Shown piece after piece: positions 32,034 through 40,792 of a stretch of DNA of 45,077 nucleotides. The translations under genes were made by a program, and so were the position numbers. The notes beneath the pieces are model-generated. The model was not told the origin of the DNA, did not search any database, and saw only the letters and a program-made list of their open reading frames with translations. This DNA comes from Anaerolineae bacterium. Lineage in GTDB: Bacteria > Chloroflexota > Anaerolineae > CG2-30-64-16. How positions within the stretch are numbered: the first letter of the stretch is position 1; every line of letters starts with the position of its first letter. The stretch covers positions 1 to 45,077 of the forward strand of contig JAPKMS010000061.1 of assembly GCA_026645775.1 (NCBI GenBank), read 5' to 3'.

Positions 32034-32375
32034 ATGACCAATTTCCTGATCACCTGGGGGATCACCGCCGTGAGCCTGCTCATCATCTCCGCGCTCCGGC
32101 TGGGCGTCGAGATCAAGGGCATCGGCACCGCGCTCGTCGCCGCGCTGGTGCTCGGCGTGCTGAACGCCACCGTGCGCCCGATCCTGGGCTTCCTGTCGTT
32201 CCCGATCACCATCCTGACGCTGGGGTTGTTCGCTCTCGTCCTGAACGCGCTGATGATCATGCTGATGTCCGCGGTTGTGGGCGGCGTGCGGCTGCACAAC
32301 GGCTTCTGGGGCGCGCTGATCGCATCGATCGTGCTGAGCATTCTCACCGCGATCCTATCCGCCATCATCAAGTAA
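32034..32375 (+). CDS. Small membrane protein, phage holin 4 / DUF family PF04020
   Basis: The 113-residue protein is almost entirely hydrophobic with about four helices. It contains [20 protein letters not shown] followed by [20 protein letters not shown], the typical core of the family named phage-holin-4 (Phage_holin_4_2), common in chromosomes and not a sign of prophage. Function unknown. CTGGAGG precedes the start. YjbQ follows after 7 bases, so the two are probably co-transcribed. Confidence 0.85.
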   Translation: MTNFLITWGITAVSLLIISALRLGVEIKGIGTALVAALVLGVLNATVRPILGFLSFPITILTLGLFALVLNALMIMLMSAVVGGVRLHNGFWGALIASIVLSILTAILSAIIK

Positions 32376-32382
32376 CGCGGCC

Positions 32383-32802
32383 ATGAAAAGCTATCGCAAG
32401 GAGCTCTGGTTCAACATCCCGGGTCGCCGCGGCTTCCTGAACATCACGCCGCAGGTGGAGGCCGCGCTGCGGGAAAGCGGCGTCAAAGAGGGCCTCTGCC
32501 TCGTCAACGCGATGCACATCACCGCCTCGGTCTTCATCAACGACGACGAGAGCGGCCTGCATCACGATTACGAGATCTGGCTGGAGCGGCTCGCGCCGCA
32601 CGAGCCGGTGAGCGGCTACTGGCACAACCGCACCGGCGAGGACAACGCGGACGCGCACATGAAGCGCCAGGTGATGGGCCGCGAGGTGGTGATCGCGATC
32701 ACCGACGGCCGGCTGGACTTCGGGCCGTGGGAGCAGATCTTCTACGGCGAATTCGACGGGGGGCGGAGGAAGCGCGTGTTGGTGAAGATCATTGGAGAGT
32801 AA
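32383..32802 (+). CDS. yjbQ: YjbQ family protein (UPF0047)
   Basis: The 139-residue protein is a YjbQ homologue. It has the family words [34 protein letters not shown], the [19 protein letters not shown] core with conserved Asn, Asp and His, and [19 protein letters not shown]. Members have been reported to have weak thiamine-phosphate synthase activity, but the physiological role is unsettled. It ends just before a strong hairpin. Confidence 0.9.
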   Translation: MKSYRKELWFNIPGRRGFLNITPQVEAALRESGVKEGLCLVNAMHITASVFINDDESGLHHDYEIWLERLAPHEPVSGYWHNRTGEDNADAHMKRQVMGREVVIAITDGRLDFGPWEQIFYGEFDGGRRKRVLVKIIGE

Positions 32803-32825
32803 GGGAGCGGGGGAGCAGGGGAATG

Positions 32826-32859
32826 ACGTGCCCGGCGACCTCCTGGTCGCCGGGCACGT
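32826..32859. terminator. Hairpin between convergent yjbQ and the SLC6-type gene
   Basis: A perfect 15-bp GC-rich stem (32826-32840 with 32845-32859) has loop TCCT. There is no T-run on either side, so it would work as a roadblock-type or weak bidirectional terminator. Confidence 0.65.
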
Positions 32860-32865
32860 GCGCGT

Positions 32866-34236
32866 CTACAGCTTGATCACGCCCAAGCCGTTCAGCAGGA
32901 CGATGAACACCAGCACCGGCGTCACGAATTTCACGATGCCGATAAACAGGTTAACGATGCGCGCGTTGGTGAGCGCGCCGCTGTTTGTCAGCTCGCGGCG
33001 CATCTCGGCCGCGCCCCAGCGCCAGCCCGCGAACAGGCAGATGAAGAGCCCGCCCACCGGCAGCAGCAGGTTCGAGCTGGCGAAGTCGAATAGGTCGAAG
33101 AAGGTCTTGCCGAAGAGCTTGGTATCGGCCAGCAGGCTGCTGGACAGCGCCGCGGTCGAGCCGACCAGGGCCAGCAGCAGGCTGGTGCCGATCGTGGCGA
33201 CCGTGCGCGACCATCCCAGCCGTTCGTTCAGGAACGCGACCGGCACCTCGAGCAGCGAGAGCATCGCGCCGGTGGCCGCGATCGCGGCCAGGATGAAGAA
33301 GAGCACCATGAAGGCTCCGCCCAGCGGCATCGAGTTAAACACCGCCGGGATCGTGATAAACAGCAGCGACGGGCCGGCATCGGGCTTGAACCCGAACGCA
33401 AAGACTGCGGGGAAGATGGCGATGCCCGCCAGGATCGAGACGAGCACATCGCCCAACATCACGCGAATCGCGGTGCCGGGGATGTCCTGGTCGGCGCGGA
33501 AGTAGCTGCCGTAGGTGGTCATCGTGCCCATGCCCACCGAGAGCTTGAAGAACGACAGCCCCATCGCGGCCAGCACCGTCGCTGCGGTGACCTTCGAGAA
33601 GTCGGGCTTGAACAGAAACGCCAGCCCTGCGCCCGCGCCCGGCAGCGTCAGGCTGCGGACGATGACGATCAGCAGCAGGACGAAGAGGGCCGGCATCAGC
33701 CGCTTGGTCATCCGCTCGATGCCCTTCGACACGCCCGCGATGATGATCACGCTGATGAACGCCAGCACGATCCACTGCCAGACCAGCGACTGGACCGGGC
33801 TGGTGATCAGGCCGTTGAACGCCTGTGCGGTGACGACGGGATCGTTCGTCGCCAGCCCACCGGTCGCTGCCTTGAAGATGTAGGCGAAGACCCAGGCCGC
33901 GACCTCGGTGTAGAACGCCAGGATCAGGAACGCCGCCAGCACGCCGGCCGCGCCGATGAGCCACCAGGGTTGCCCGGGCCCCAGCTTGCCGTACGACGTG
34001 ACCGCGTTGGCCCTGGCGCGGCGGCCGACCGCCAGCTCGGAGATCATCACCGGCAGGCCGACGATCAACGTGCAGGCCACGTAGAGGATCAGGAAGGCCG
34101 CGCCGCCGTTCGTGCCGGTGAGCGAGGGGAACTTCCAGATGTTGCCCAGGCCGATGGCCGAGCCCAGGGTCGCGGCGATGACGCCGAGGCCCGTGGTGAA
34201 GCCATCGCGGGGCTTGAGCGAAGAAGACGATTTCAC
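32866..34236 (-). CDS. Neurotransmitter:sodium symporter (SLC6/NSS) family transporter
   Basis: The 456-residue protein has about 11-12 membrane helices and opens with the NSS signature TTGLGVIAATLGSAIGLGNI WKFP (split here), the unwound helix-1 sodium and substrate site. It continues with NGGAAFLILY and, in helix 6, SFFKLSVGMGTMTTYGSYF. Bacterial members import amino acids such as tryptophan, leucine or tyrosine with sodium; the substrate here is not predictable. A GTG at 34236 is chosen as start because GGGAGGGA lies upstream; the frame open to 34299 adds 21 unrelated residues. Confidence 0.9.
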   Translation of the reverse strand: MKSSSSLKPRDGFTTGLGVIAATLGSAIGLGNIWKFPSLTGTNGGAAFLILYVACTLIVGLPVMISELAVGRRARANAVTSYGKLGPGQPWWLIGAAGVLAAFLILAFYTEVAAWVFAYIFKAATGGLATNDPVVTAQAFNGLITSPVQSLVWQWIVLAFISVIIIAGVSKGIERMTKRLMPALFVLLLIVIVRSLTLPGAGAGLAFLFKPDFSKVTAATVLAAMGLSFFKLSVGMGTMTTYGSYFRADQDIPGTAIRVMLGDVLVSILAGIAIFPAVFAFGFKPDAGPSLLFITIPAVFNSMPLGGAFMVLFFILAAIAATGAMLSLLEVPVAFLNERLGWSRTVATIGTSLLLALVGSTAALSSSLLADTKLFGKTFFDLFDFASSNLLLPVGGLFICLFAGWRWGAAEMRRELTNSGALTNARIVNLFIGIVKFVTPVLVFIVLLNGLGVIKL

Positions 34237-34400
34237 TGCAAAATCCCTCCCTATGGATGGAGATCGGGCGCACCCAGCCCGCAAAAAGACCCGGAACAAG
34301 TCTGCGCCAACGCGAGACCTGTCGCCGGGTCCGGGTGCCGAACTTGAGATCAGGGTTTGCCCCAGATTTCTCTAGCGGAAGCCATCCTACTCCAGAAGCG

Positions 34401-34871
34401 TTAGGCTGTCAAAAACATGCCTTCGCGACGCATCACGGTGATGTGTCTTTTTCCCCCGAAGCGCGCGGCAAGGGCGAAGAAAATGTCTGCTGCGCGGGTC
34501 ATACGGCGGAAGTAGGGCGGCATCTCGGCCGGGTGCAGCGCGCGAAACCCGAAGCGGACGTAGTAGCCCTCGAGCTCGTTGCGGCACATCAGGTGCAGCG
34601 GGCCCTGTTCTGACGCCAGCAATGCCTGGATCAGCGCGCCGCCGATTCCTTCGCCCTGGCGGTCGGGGACCACGGCCAGGGATGCAAGCTCGCGGCTGCC
34701 GTCGCCGTGCGCCTTGATTTGCGCCACGCCGACGATCCGCGGGGGGACGTCGGCCTCGGCCACCAGGAAGCGCGGCCAATGGAGATTGAACGGGTTGATC
34801 CCCGCAGCGCGCACGATGGCGGTGATGGCGGGTTGGTCGGACGCGGTCGCGGATCGAAGGCGGTAGGCCAT
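34401..34871 (-). CDS. GNAT-family N-acetyltransferase
   Basis: The 156-residue protein is a GNAT acetyltransferase. It has LASLAVVPDRQGEGIGGALI, the acetyl-CoA motif A, then PLHLMCRNELEGYYVRFGFR, the motif B usual for the family. Similar proteins are annotated as amino-acid N-acetyltransferases related to ArgA, but the substrate is not certain. Only 164 bases separate it from the downstream symporter gene; no shared function is evident. Confidence 0.82.
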   Translation of the reverse strand: MAYRLRSATASDQPAITAIVRAAGINPFNLHWPRFLVAEADVPPRIVGVAQIKAHGDGSRELASLAVVPDRQGEGIGGALIQALLASEQGPLHLMCRNELEGYYVRFGFRALHPAEMPPYFRRMTRAADIFFALAARFGGKRHITVMRREGMFLTA

Positions 34872-34921
34872 GGTTTTTTCGAGTTGTTCTTGATGCAGTG
34901 AACAGCGCCGCAGGCGGCAGA

Positions 34922-34998
34922 AAATCTCACCGCGGAGGCGCAGAGGACGCAGAGTATGTTAGATTTTCCCTGCGTTCTCCGCGTCTCTGCGGTGATTT
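34922..34998. repeat. Inverted repeat with CACCGCGGAGGCGCAGAGGA arms
   Basis: AAATCTCACCGCGGAGGCGC followed by AGAGGACGCAG faces CTGCGTTCTCCGCGTCTCTG and CGGTGATTT. This CACCGCAGAGGCGCAGAG type is another dispersed repeat, different in sequence from the GGTAGATTGG class. It fills the gap between the acetyltransferase and FabL-like genes. Confidence 0.75.
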
Positions 34999-35009
34999 AC
35001 AGTGCTGGG

Positions 35010-35780
35010 TTATGCCAGTAGCTCGTAGCCGCCGTCGATGACGAGCGTCTGGCCCACGATCATGCGGGCATCGTCGGTGCAGAGCCAGGCGACGAGCTTT
35101 GCAACCTCCTCAGGGGTCACGAAGCGACCGGTCGGCGTGCGGCGCAGCCCCTCGGCCAGGATCGCGTCCCGGCTGGGGAAGAAGTTCAGCGCCTCGGTCT
35201 CCACCACACCGGGGCTGACTGCGTTGCAGACGATGCCCTGCGGCGCCAGCTCCACCGCCAGGTAGCGGATCAACGCCTCGATGGCGGCCTTGCTGACCCC
35301 GACCATGCTGTACTCCGGGAGCACGCGGCGCGAGCCAAAGCTGGTGATGCCGATGATGCGGCCCCAGCCGCCCTTCATCATATACCCGGCCGCGGCCTGC
35401 GCACCGAACAGGATCGAGCGGGCGTTGATGTTGAGCGTCCAATCCCAGCCCTTGAGCTCCTGCTCGATAACCGGTTTCAGCACCCCCGACGCCGCGTTGC
35501 CGACGAAGATGTCCACGCTGCCGAACGCCTCGGCCGTCGCATGCACCAGCCGCTGCACCCCCTCGATCTCGCCCACGTGCGCCTTGACGACCGTCGCCCG
35601 CGCGCCGAGCGCCGCAATCTCGGCCGCGGTCTGCTCGGCCTGCGCCCGGTGGCGGAAGTAGTTGACGCCGATGTTGGCGCCGTGGCTCGCCAGCTCCAGC
35701 GCGATCGCCCGGCCGATCCCGCGGCCGCTGCCGGTGATGACCGCGGTTTTGCCGCGCAGGATTTCATAGGGATTGTTCAT
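35010..35780 (-). CDS. fabL: Enoyl-[acyl-carrier-protein] reductase, FabL type
   Basis: The 256-residue SDR strongly resembles FabL, the NADPH-dependent enoyl-ACP reductase of Bacillus, which catalyses the last step of fatty-acid elongation. Matching words are [54 protein letters not shown] and [20 protein letters not shown], with the Y-x6-K spacing of enoyl reductases in place of the Y-x3-K of ordinary SDRs. The C-terminal [16 protein letters not shown] also fits. The start at 35780 is chosen; the longer frame translates repeat DNA. A second enoyl-reductase-like gene lies upstream. Confidence 0.82.
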   Translation of the reverse strand: MNNPYEILRGKTAVITGSGRGIGRAIALELASHGANIGVNYFRHRAQAEQTAAEIAALGARATVVKAHVGEIEGVQRLVHATAEAFGSVDIFVGNAASGVLKPVIEQELKGWDWTLNINARSILFGAQAAAGYMMKGGWGRIIGITSFGSRRVLPEYSMVGVSKAAIEALIRYLAVELAPQGIVCNAVSPGVVETEALNFFPSRDAILAEGLRRTPTGRFVTPEEVAKLVAWLCTDDARMIVGQTLVIDGGYELLA

Positions 35781-35786
35781 GGTCGC

Positions 35787-35922
35787 TCCAGGCTGGTAAC
35801 TTGGTAGACTGGTAACTTGGTAACTTGGTAACTTGGTTTCCAGAACCCGATGTACCAATCTACCAACCTACCCATGTACCGATGTACCAATCTACCAACC
35901 TACCCATGTACCGATCTACCCC
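35787..35922. repeat. Tandem plus inverted GGTAACTTGG / ACCAATCTACC repeat array
   Basis: Four GGTAACTTGG-type units (about 35793-35837) are followed by two tandem copies of ATGTACCAATCTACCAACCT ACCC (split here) and a third partial copy. The halves are complementary. It is the longest example of the word-repeat class, and its right end runs into the end of the upstream gene at 35916. Confidence 0.8.
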
Positions 35923-36716
35923 ACCACCGCCTCGCCGCCATCCACGAAGATCACCGAGCCGCTGACGAATCTCACATCCGGCTGGCTAAGCGCGACGATG
36001 GTCGCGGCGACGTCTTCGGGCGTGGTCATGCGGCCGGCGGGGTTGCGGCGCAGGGTGGCCTCGATCATCTTCTCGTTGCCCGGGATCTTGCGCAGCGCGG
36101 CGGTGTCGGTGACGCCCGCGTTGATGCAGTTGACCAGCACGCCGCGCGGGCCCAGCTCGAAGGCCAGTTGCCGGGTGTGCGATTCCAGAGCGGCCTTCGC
36201 CGCGGATACCGCGCCGTAGTTCGGCACCACACGCTGGCTGCCTTCGCTGGTCATGCTGAAGATCCGGCTGCCCCGGCCCAGCAACCCGCGGCGGACGAGA
36301 TCCTGCGTCCAGTAGACCAGGCTGTGCGCCATGACGTTCGAGGTCATCTCCATCTGGGCCTGGTCGATGGCGTCTTCGGGTGTTTCGGCGATGAACGGCT
36401 TCAGCGTGCCGAACGCCAGCGAATGCATGAAGACGTGAACCGTCTCGCCCGGCGCCAGCGCGGCGGTCAAGCCATCCAGCACCTTCGCCCGCCGATCAGG
36501 ATCGGCCGCGTTGGTGTTGAAGAAGAGCGCCTGGGCGCCGAGCGCCTCGATGTCAGCAATGGTTTGCTTGGCGATAGGCAACGTGGCGCGCAGGTCGAGG
36601 TGCACACCGGCGATGTTCATGCCGGCCGCGGCCAGCGCCTTGCCTGCTGCCGCGCCGAACCCGGACGATGCGCCGAGGATCAGGGCCCATTTGCCTTGGA
36701 GGGGTTTGTCGATCAT
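35916..36716 (-). CDS. SDR-family protein resembling enoyl-ACP reductase (FabI/FabL-like)
   Basis: The 266-residue protein has the glycine-rich LILGASSGFGAAAGKAL, VHVFMHSLAFGTLKPF where FabI proteins have a similar HSIAF segment, TSEGSQRVVPNYGAVSAAK with Y-x6-K, and the ending SGSVIFVDGG. The spacing of Tyr and Lys suggests an enoyl reductase rather than a classical SDR, but the substrate could be different. It lies upstream of fabL on the same strand, separated by a repeat array; the pair may be paralogues with different chain-length or cofactor preference. Confidence 0.7.
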   Translation of the reverse strand: MIDKPLQGKWALILGASSGFGAAAGKALAAAGMNIAGVHLDLRATLPIAKQTIADIEALGAQALFFNTNAADPDRRAKVLDGLTAALAPGETVHVFMHSLAFGTLKPFIAETPEDAIDQAQMEMTSNVMAHSLVYWTQDLVRRGLLGRGSRIFSMTSEGSQRVVPNYGAVSAAKAALESHTRQLAFELGPRGVLVNCINAGVTDTAALRKIPGNEKMIEATLRRNPAGRMTTPEDVAATIVALSQPDVRFVSGSVIFVDGGEAVVG

Positions 36717-36732
36717 GGAATGCTCCTTGAAA

Positions 36733-36893
36733 GATCAGGTATCAGGTATCAGGAGTCAAGACGATCCATCTATTATGTGCCTGAAACTACAGGAATTAAA
36801 CCCCGAATTCATCGTTTGTCGCGACATCTTCGCACATCCGCGGCTCAAACGCGTCCAATCCTCCGACTCCTGTTTCCTGATTCCTGATACCTA
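36733..36893. repeat. Inverted TATCAGGTATCAGGAGTC repeat flanking about 100 bases
   Basis: GATCAGGTATCAGGTATCAG and GAGTC (36735-36759) face GACTCCTGTTTCCTGATTCC and TGATACCT (36866-36893). The 100-base segment between the arms shows no gene. It lies between the proline dehydrogenase and the enoyl-reductase-like gene. Confidence 0.7.
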
Positions 36894-36896
36894 TGC

Positions 36897-37832
36897 CTAA
36901 TTCCCCACCAACGCCCGCAGGAAGAACAGCAGGTTCGCCGGCCGCTCGGCCAGGCGGCGCATGAAGTAGGGGTACCAGTGCGTGCCGTACGGGACGTAGA
37001 CGCGCATCCGGTGGCCGCGCTGCACGAGATCGGTCTGCAGCTCGCGGCGGATGCCGTAGAGCATCTGGAACTCGTAGGCCGCCGGCGGGATGTCGTGCTG
37101 GTAGGCGTAGGCGCGGACGAAGTTGATCACCTCGGTGTCGTGCGAGGCGATGGCGGCGTACGCGCCCTGGGCGCGGCCCTCCGGCGACAGACAAGTGCGC
37201 GCCAGCTCATTGAGCGCCTGCGTCACGCGCGACCGCTCGCGGTAGGCGATGGTCTCCGGCTCGTCGTACGCGCCCTTGCACAGCCGGAAGTGCCCCATCC
37301 CGTCGGCGATCAACGCCTCGACATCCCCCTGGCTGCGATGGAGATAGGCCTGGATGACGAGGCCGGCGTTGCCGTAGGTTGCGCGCAGCCGCCGGTAGAT
37401 GCCGATGGTCCGCTCGGTGTAGGGCGAGCCTTCCATGTCCACCCGCACGAAGTTGCCCAGCTCGGCGGCGCGGGCGACGATGCGGCTGACGTTGGCCAGG
37501 CAGAAGTCGTCCCCCAGGTCCAGGCCCATCTGGGTGAGCTTAACTGAGACGTTGCACTCCGCCCCGGCCGCATTCAGCGCGTCCAGCGCGACCAGGTACT
37601 CATCCGCCGCGGCCACCGCCTCGGCCTCGCCGGCAACGTTTTCGCCCAGGTGATCGAGGGAGGCGAGGATGCCCTGGCTGTTGAGCTGCTTGACCACGGC
37701 GATGGCGTCAGCCAGCGTTTCTCCCGGGACGAAGCGCCGCGCCATCTTGCGAGAGATGGGGATGCGCACGATGAGGTCTTGCAGCGCCCGGTTCTTGGAA
37801 AGGGCGATCAGGGTGGAGCGCATGATGGACAT
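36897..37832 (-). CDS. Proline dehydrogenase (PRODH), monofunctional
   Basis: The 311-residue protein is a stand-alone FAD-dependent proline dehydrogenase, which oxidises proline to pyrroline-5-carboxylate. It has LDHLGENV, NVSVKLTQMGLDLG, VRVDMEGSPYTERT, VIQAYLHRS, FRLCKGAYDEPETIAYRER, AIASHDTEVI, YEFQMLYGIRREL and a final YVPYGTHWYPYFMRRLAERP, the substrate-binding YxxRRxAER-type end. AGGAG lies 8 bases before the ATG. It follows the RNase J gene by 18 bases. The partner dehydrogenase (PutA-C/RocA) is not in the window. Confidence 0.93.
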   Translation of the reverse strand: MSIMRSTLIALSKNRALQDLIVRIPISRKMARRFVPGETLADAIAVVKQLNSQGILASLDHLGENVAGEAEAVAAADEYLVALDALNAAGAECNVSVKLTQMGLDLGDDFCLANVSRIVARAAELGNFVRVDMEGSPYTERTIGIYRRLRATYGNAGLVIQAYLHRSQGDVEALIADGMGHFRLCKGAYDEPETIAYRERSRVTQALNELARTCLSPEGRAQGAYAAIASHDTEVINFVRAYAYQHDIPPAAYEFQMLYGIRRELQTDLVQRGHRMRVYVPYGTHWYPYFMRRLAERPANLLFFLRALVGN

Positions 37833-37850
37833 CGTTCAGGACTCCTTTGT

Positions 37851-39497
37851 CTATACTTCCAGCACCAGCGGCAGGATCAGCGGGCGGCGGCCGGTGCGGT
37901 TGTAGCAAAACTGGCTCAAGGTATCTTTGATCTTGTTGCGCGCCGACGACGCGGCGCCGGGCATCCGGAGTACCTGCCACATCCGCTCTTTGGCGCCCTC
38001 GATCAGGTCTTCCGACTCGCCGACATAGACGAAGCCGCGGGTCAGGATCTCTGGGTCGGTCTCCACTTCGCCGGTCGCGCGGTTGATGGTGACGATCGCC
38101 ACCAGGAAGCCATCACGGGCCAGGTGCTTGCGGTCGCGCAGCACCGCCTCGCCGACCTCGCCCACGGTCAAGCCATCCACGAGCACATGCCCGCCGTTGA
38201 CCACCTCGCCCAGTTGCATCCGGTCTGGGAACACTTCAACCACTTGCCCGCTCTCGACGATTTGGATGGCAGTTTGGGGGAGCCCGACCTCGCGGGCCAG
38301 TCGGGCGTGGAGCACCAGGTGGCGGTATTCGCCGTGCATCGGGATAAAGAACTTGGGCCGGGTCAGCGTGAACATCAGCCTCAGGTCCTCGCGGCTGCCG
38401 TGGCCCGAGACATGCACGTCGCACAGGTCGGAGTAGATCACATCCGCGCCCAGGCGGAACAGGTCGTCGATGATGTGGTTGACCAGCTCCTCGTTGCCGG
38501 GGATGGGCGTGGCCGAGAGCACGACGGTATCGCCGGGCACGATTTCGAGCTGCGCGTGTTCCCCTGAGGCAAGCCGGGACAGAACGGCGCTCGGTTCGCC
38601 CTGGCTGCCGGTGCAGACGATCACCACCTGTTCGGGCGGCCGGTTGTTCATCTCCGACGTGCTTAGCAGATCATCGAACGCGATGTCCAGGAAACCCAGG
38701 TTGATGGCCATGCGCACGTTGTTGACCATGCTGCGGCCGATGACGCCGACGCGCCGGCCGTTGAGGCGCGCCACGTTGATCACCTGCTGGATGCGGGAAA
38801 TGTTCGAGGCGAAGGTGGCGATAATCACCCGTCCATGGGCTGTGGCGAAGACATCTTCCAGCGTGCCGTTGATGGACTGCTCCGACGGGGTGAAGCCCGC
38901 GGTGTCGGCGTTGGTCGAATCCGACATCAGCAGCAGCACGCCGCGATCGCCCAGTGCACGGAGCTTCTCCGTGTCGGTCAGCTTGCCGTCCACCGGGTTC
39001 TGGTCGAATTTGAAGTCGGTCGCGTGGACGACGGTGCCGACCGGGGTGTGCACGACGATGCCGACCGCATCCGGGATGCTGTGGCAGATGTGGAAGAACT
39101 CCACAGTGAAGCAACCCAGCGTCAGCACGTCATCGGTGGTGATGGTGTGCAGCTCGCTGTCGGCCAACAGCCCTGCTTCCTTCAGCTTGAGTTCGGCCAG
39201 CCCGCGCGTGAGCGCGGTGGCGTAGACCGGCACATCCAGGTATTTACATAAATACGGCAGCGCGCCGATGTGATCCTCGTGGCCGTGGGTCAGCACGATC
39301 GCCTGCACCCGGTCGGCGCGCTCGGTCAGATAAGTGATGTCGGGATAAACCAGATCGATGCCGAGCATGTCGTTTTCAGGGAACATCAGCCCGGCGTCGA
39401 GGATCAGGATATCCTGGTCGTACTCCAAGGCAAGCAGGTTCTTGCCGATTTCACCGAAGCCGCCCAGCGGGACGACGCGAAGAGGTAGGTCAGACAA
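37851..39497 (-). CDS. rnj: Ribonuclease J
   Basis: The 548-residue protein is an RNase J, a metallo-beta-lactamase nuclease of mRNA decay and rRNA maturation. It has VVPLGGFGEIGKN, the metal motif LTHGHEDHIGALPYL (about residues 66-80), VHATDFKFDQ, LLMSDSTNADTAG, VCTGSQGEPSAVLSRLA and DVHVSGHGSREDLRLMF. A TTG at 39497 is taken as start because GGAGG stands 6 bases before it and the next residues begin the family's first strand. The frame is open to 39884, but that stretch is the uracil-DNA glycosylase gene in another frame. Confidence 0.94.
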   Translation of the reverse strand: MSDLPLRVVPLGGFGEIGKNLLALEYDQDILILDAGLMFPENDMLGIDLVYPDITYLTERADRVQAIVLTHGHEDHIGALPYLCKYLDVPVYATALTRGLAELKLKEAGLLADSELHTITTDDVLTLGCFTVEFFHICHSIPDAVGIVVHTPVGTVVHATDFKFDQNPVDGKLTDTEKLRALGDRGVLLLMSDSTNADTAGFTPSEQSINGTLEDVFATAHGRVIIATFASNISRIQQVINVARLNGRRVGVIGRSMVNNVRMAINLGFLDIAFDDLLSTSEMNNRPPEQVVIVCTGSQGEPSAVLSRLASGEHAQLEIVPGDTVVLSATPIPGNEELVNHIIDDLFRLGADVIYSDLCDVHVSGHGSREDLRLMFTLTRPKFFIPMHGEYRHLVLHARLAREVGLPQTAIQIVESGQVVEVFPDRMQLGEVVNGGHVLVDGLTVGEVGEAVLRDRKHLARDGFLVAIVTINRATGEVETDPEILTRGFVYVGESEDLIEGAKERMWQVLRMPGAASSARNKIKDTLSQFCYNRTGRRPLILPLVLEV

Positions 39498-39511
39498 AAG
39501 GGCCTCCGTTT

Positions 39512-40138
39512 TTAGAATAGGCTCAACTGCTCGAATTGCTCGCCATCTGCTTGCGGAGGCGCCGCAGGCTTGGGCGCACGCGCAGCCGCAAGCTCCGCAA
39601 GCAGCTCCGGGATGCGGCGGATGTCGCGGCCCATTTCCGCGCGCAGCTCGGGCGTGCGCAGCGCCGCCGCAGGATGGAACATCGGCAGATAATACACATT
39701 GCCGACGCGCTTGGTCCGGCCGTGGATGCGCGAGATCGACTGGCCTGGGAAATAGCGCGCCATTGAAAACCGACCCAGGGTGACGATGACCCACGGCTGG
39801 ATCAGCTCGATCTGGCGGTCGAGATAGCCCTGGCACGCGGCCAATTCGGACGGCTCGGGGTCGCGGTTGCCCGGCGGCCGGCACTTAATCACGTTTGCGA
39901 TGTACACCTGGCGCCGGTTCATCCCGATGCCCGCCAGCAGCTCTTCCAGATATTGGCCCGATGCGCCGACAAAGGGCCGGCCCTGTTGATCTTCGTGGAA
40001 GCCCGGCCCCTCACCGATGAACATGATCTGCGCATCGGCGGGGCCTTCGCCCGGCACGGCATGAACGCGGCCATTGCTCAACGGGCATTTCTGACACACG
40101 CGCACTTCGGAGCTGATCTGTTCGAGTGAGTCCGGCAT
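39512..40138 (-). CDS. Family 4 uracil-DNA glycosylase (iron-sulphur type)
   Basis: The 208-residue enzyme removes uracil from DNA. It has the 4Fe-4S ligand pair VCQKCPL, the catalytic region GEGPGFHEDQQGRPFVG, NVIKCRPPGNRDPEPSE, ACQGYLDRQI and MFHPAAALR. These four cysteines and motifs define family 4. The start at 40138 has GGAGG upstream; a second ATG 24 bases earlier is less likely. RNase J begins 14 bases after its stop. Confidence 0.93.
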   Translation of the reverse strand: MPDSLEQISSEVRVCQKCPLSNGRVHAVPGEGPADAQIMFIGEGPGFHEDQQGRPFVGASGQYLEELLAGIGMNRRQVYIANVIKCRPPGNRDPEPSELAACQGYLDRQIELIQPWVIVTLGRFSMARYFPGQSISRIHGRTKRVGNVYYLPMFHPAAALRTPELRAEMGRDIRRIPELLAELAAARAPKPAAPPQADGEQFEQLSLF

Positions 40139-40183
40139 GTGTACCTCCGCAAAAGACTCCAAACGATGGCGACCGGGCGACGG

Positions 40184-40792
40184 CTAGGGTTTATCGTCCG
40201 GAATGGACGCTCCATCAAAGCATTTCTGCAGCCGGGCCATCGTTTCTGCGCGTGCAGCGGCCAGTCGTTCCTGGATCGCTGTATCGGCAAGCGGCGGGGT
40301 GGTCATAATGAGCCCATCCTCGCCGTCGCGATAGTAGCGGCGGCGGCGGCCGGTGATCTCATAGCCCAGCTTCAGGTAGAGCTGCTGTGCGGGCTGGTTG
40401 CTTGCCCGCACCTCGAGCGTCGAGGTGGTTGCGCCGCGCGCGATAGCTGCATCCAGCAGTGCCAGCATCAACTGCTGGCCCAAGCCGCAGCCGCGCCGGG
40501 CGGGGTGCGAAGCGATGGTGGCGATATGGGCCTGGTCCACCATGAGCCAGAAACCGCCATAGGCCACGATCTCTGAGGTTTGGGTGCTCACCACCCAGGG
40601 CGAGTTGCTGCTGTCTGGCGTTTGCGGTTTGTAACTCACCACGCGCAGCGTCAAATAAGTCGCCATCTCGTTCTGGGTCAGGTCCGAGAGATACATGTGC
40701 CGGGTCCACGGATCGGTGAAGCACCGGCGTTCCAGCACCATGACCTCATCCAGATCAGCGGGCGTCATCGGGGTTACCACAGGTAAGGTCAT
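40184..40792 (-). CDS. rimI: Ribosomal protein S18-alanine N-acetyltransferase
   Basis: The 202-residue GNAT protein fits RimI: VLERRCFTDPWTRHMYLSDL at the N-terminus, GGFWLMVDQAHIATIASHP, ARRGCGLGQQLMLALLDAAI as the acetyl-CoA motif, and LEVRASNQPAQQLYLKLGYE with RRRRYYRDGEDGL. It has about 45 extra residues compared with the usual 150-160, partly from a PQTPDSSNSP insertion and a C-terminal tail. Its ATG overlaps the tsaB stop (ATGA, 40789-40792). RimI commonly travels with tsaB and tsaE. Confidence 0.9.
   Translation of the reverse strand: MTLPVVTPMTPADLDEVMVLERRCFTDPWTRHMYLSDLTQNEMATYLTLRVVSYKPQTPDSSNSPWVVSTQTSEIVAYGGFWLMVDQAHIATIASHPARRGCGLGQQLMLALLDAAIARGATTSTLEVRASNQPAQQLYLKLGYEITGRRRRYYRDGEDGLIMTTPPLADTAIQERLAAARAETMARLQKCFDGASIPDDKP

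Noticed and set aside
32034-32375. Holin as a sign of prophage
   Set aside because: The family named phage-holin-4 is widespread in chromosomes. No phage structural, lysis or integrase genes are near.
35787-35922. Possible CRISPR array
   Set aside because: Units are short, directly adjacent and variable, with no unique spacers of even length, and the second half complements the first. No cas gene is nearby.
37851-39884. 677-residue form of RNase J
   Set aside because: The upstream part is the uracil-DNA glycosylase gene in another frame. A TTG with a good ribosome site at 39497 gives the family length.
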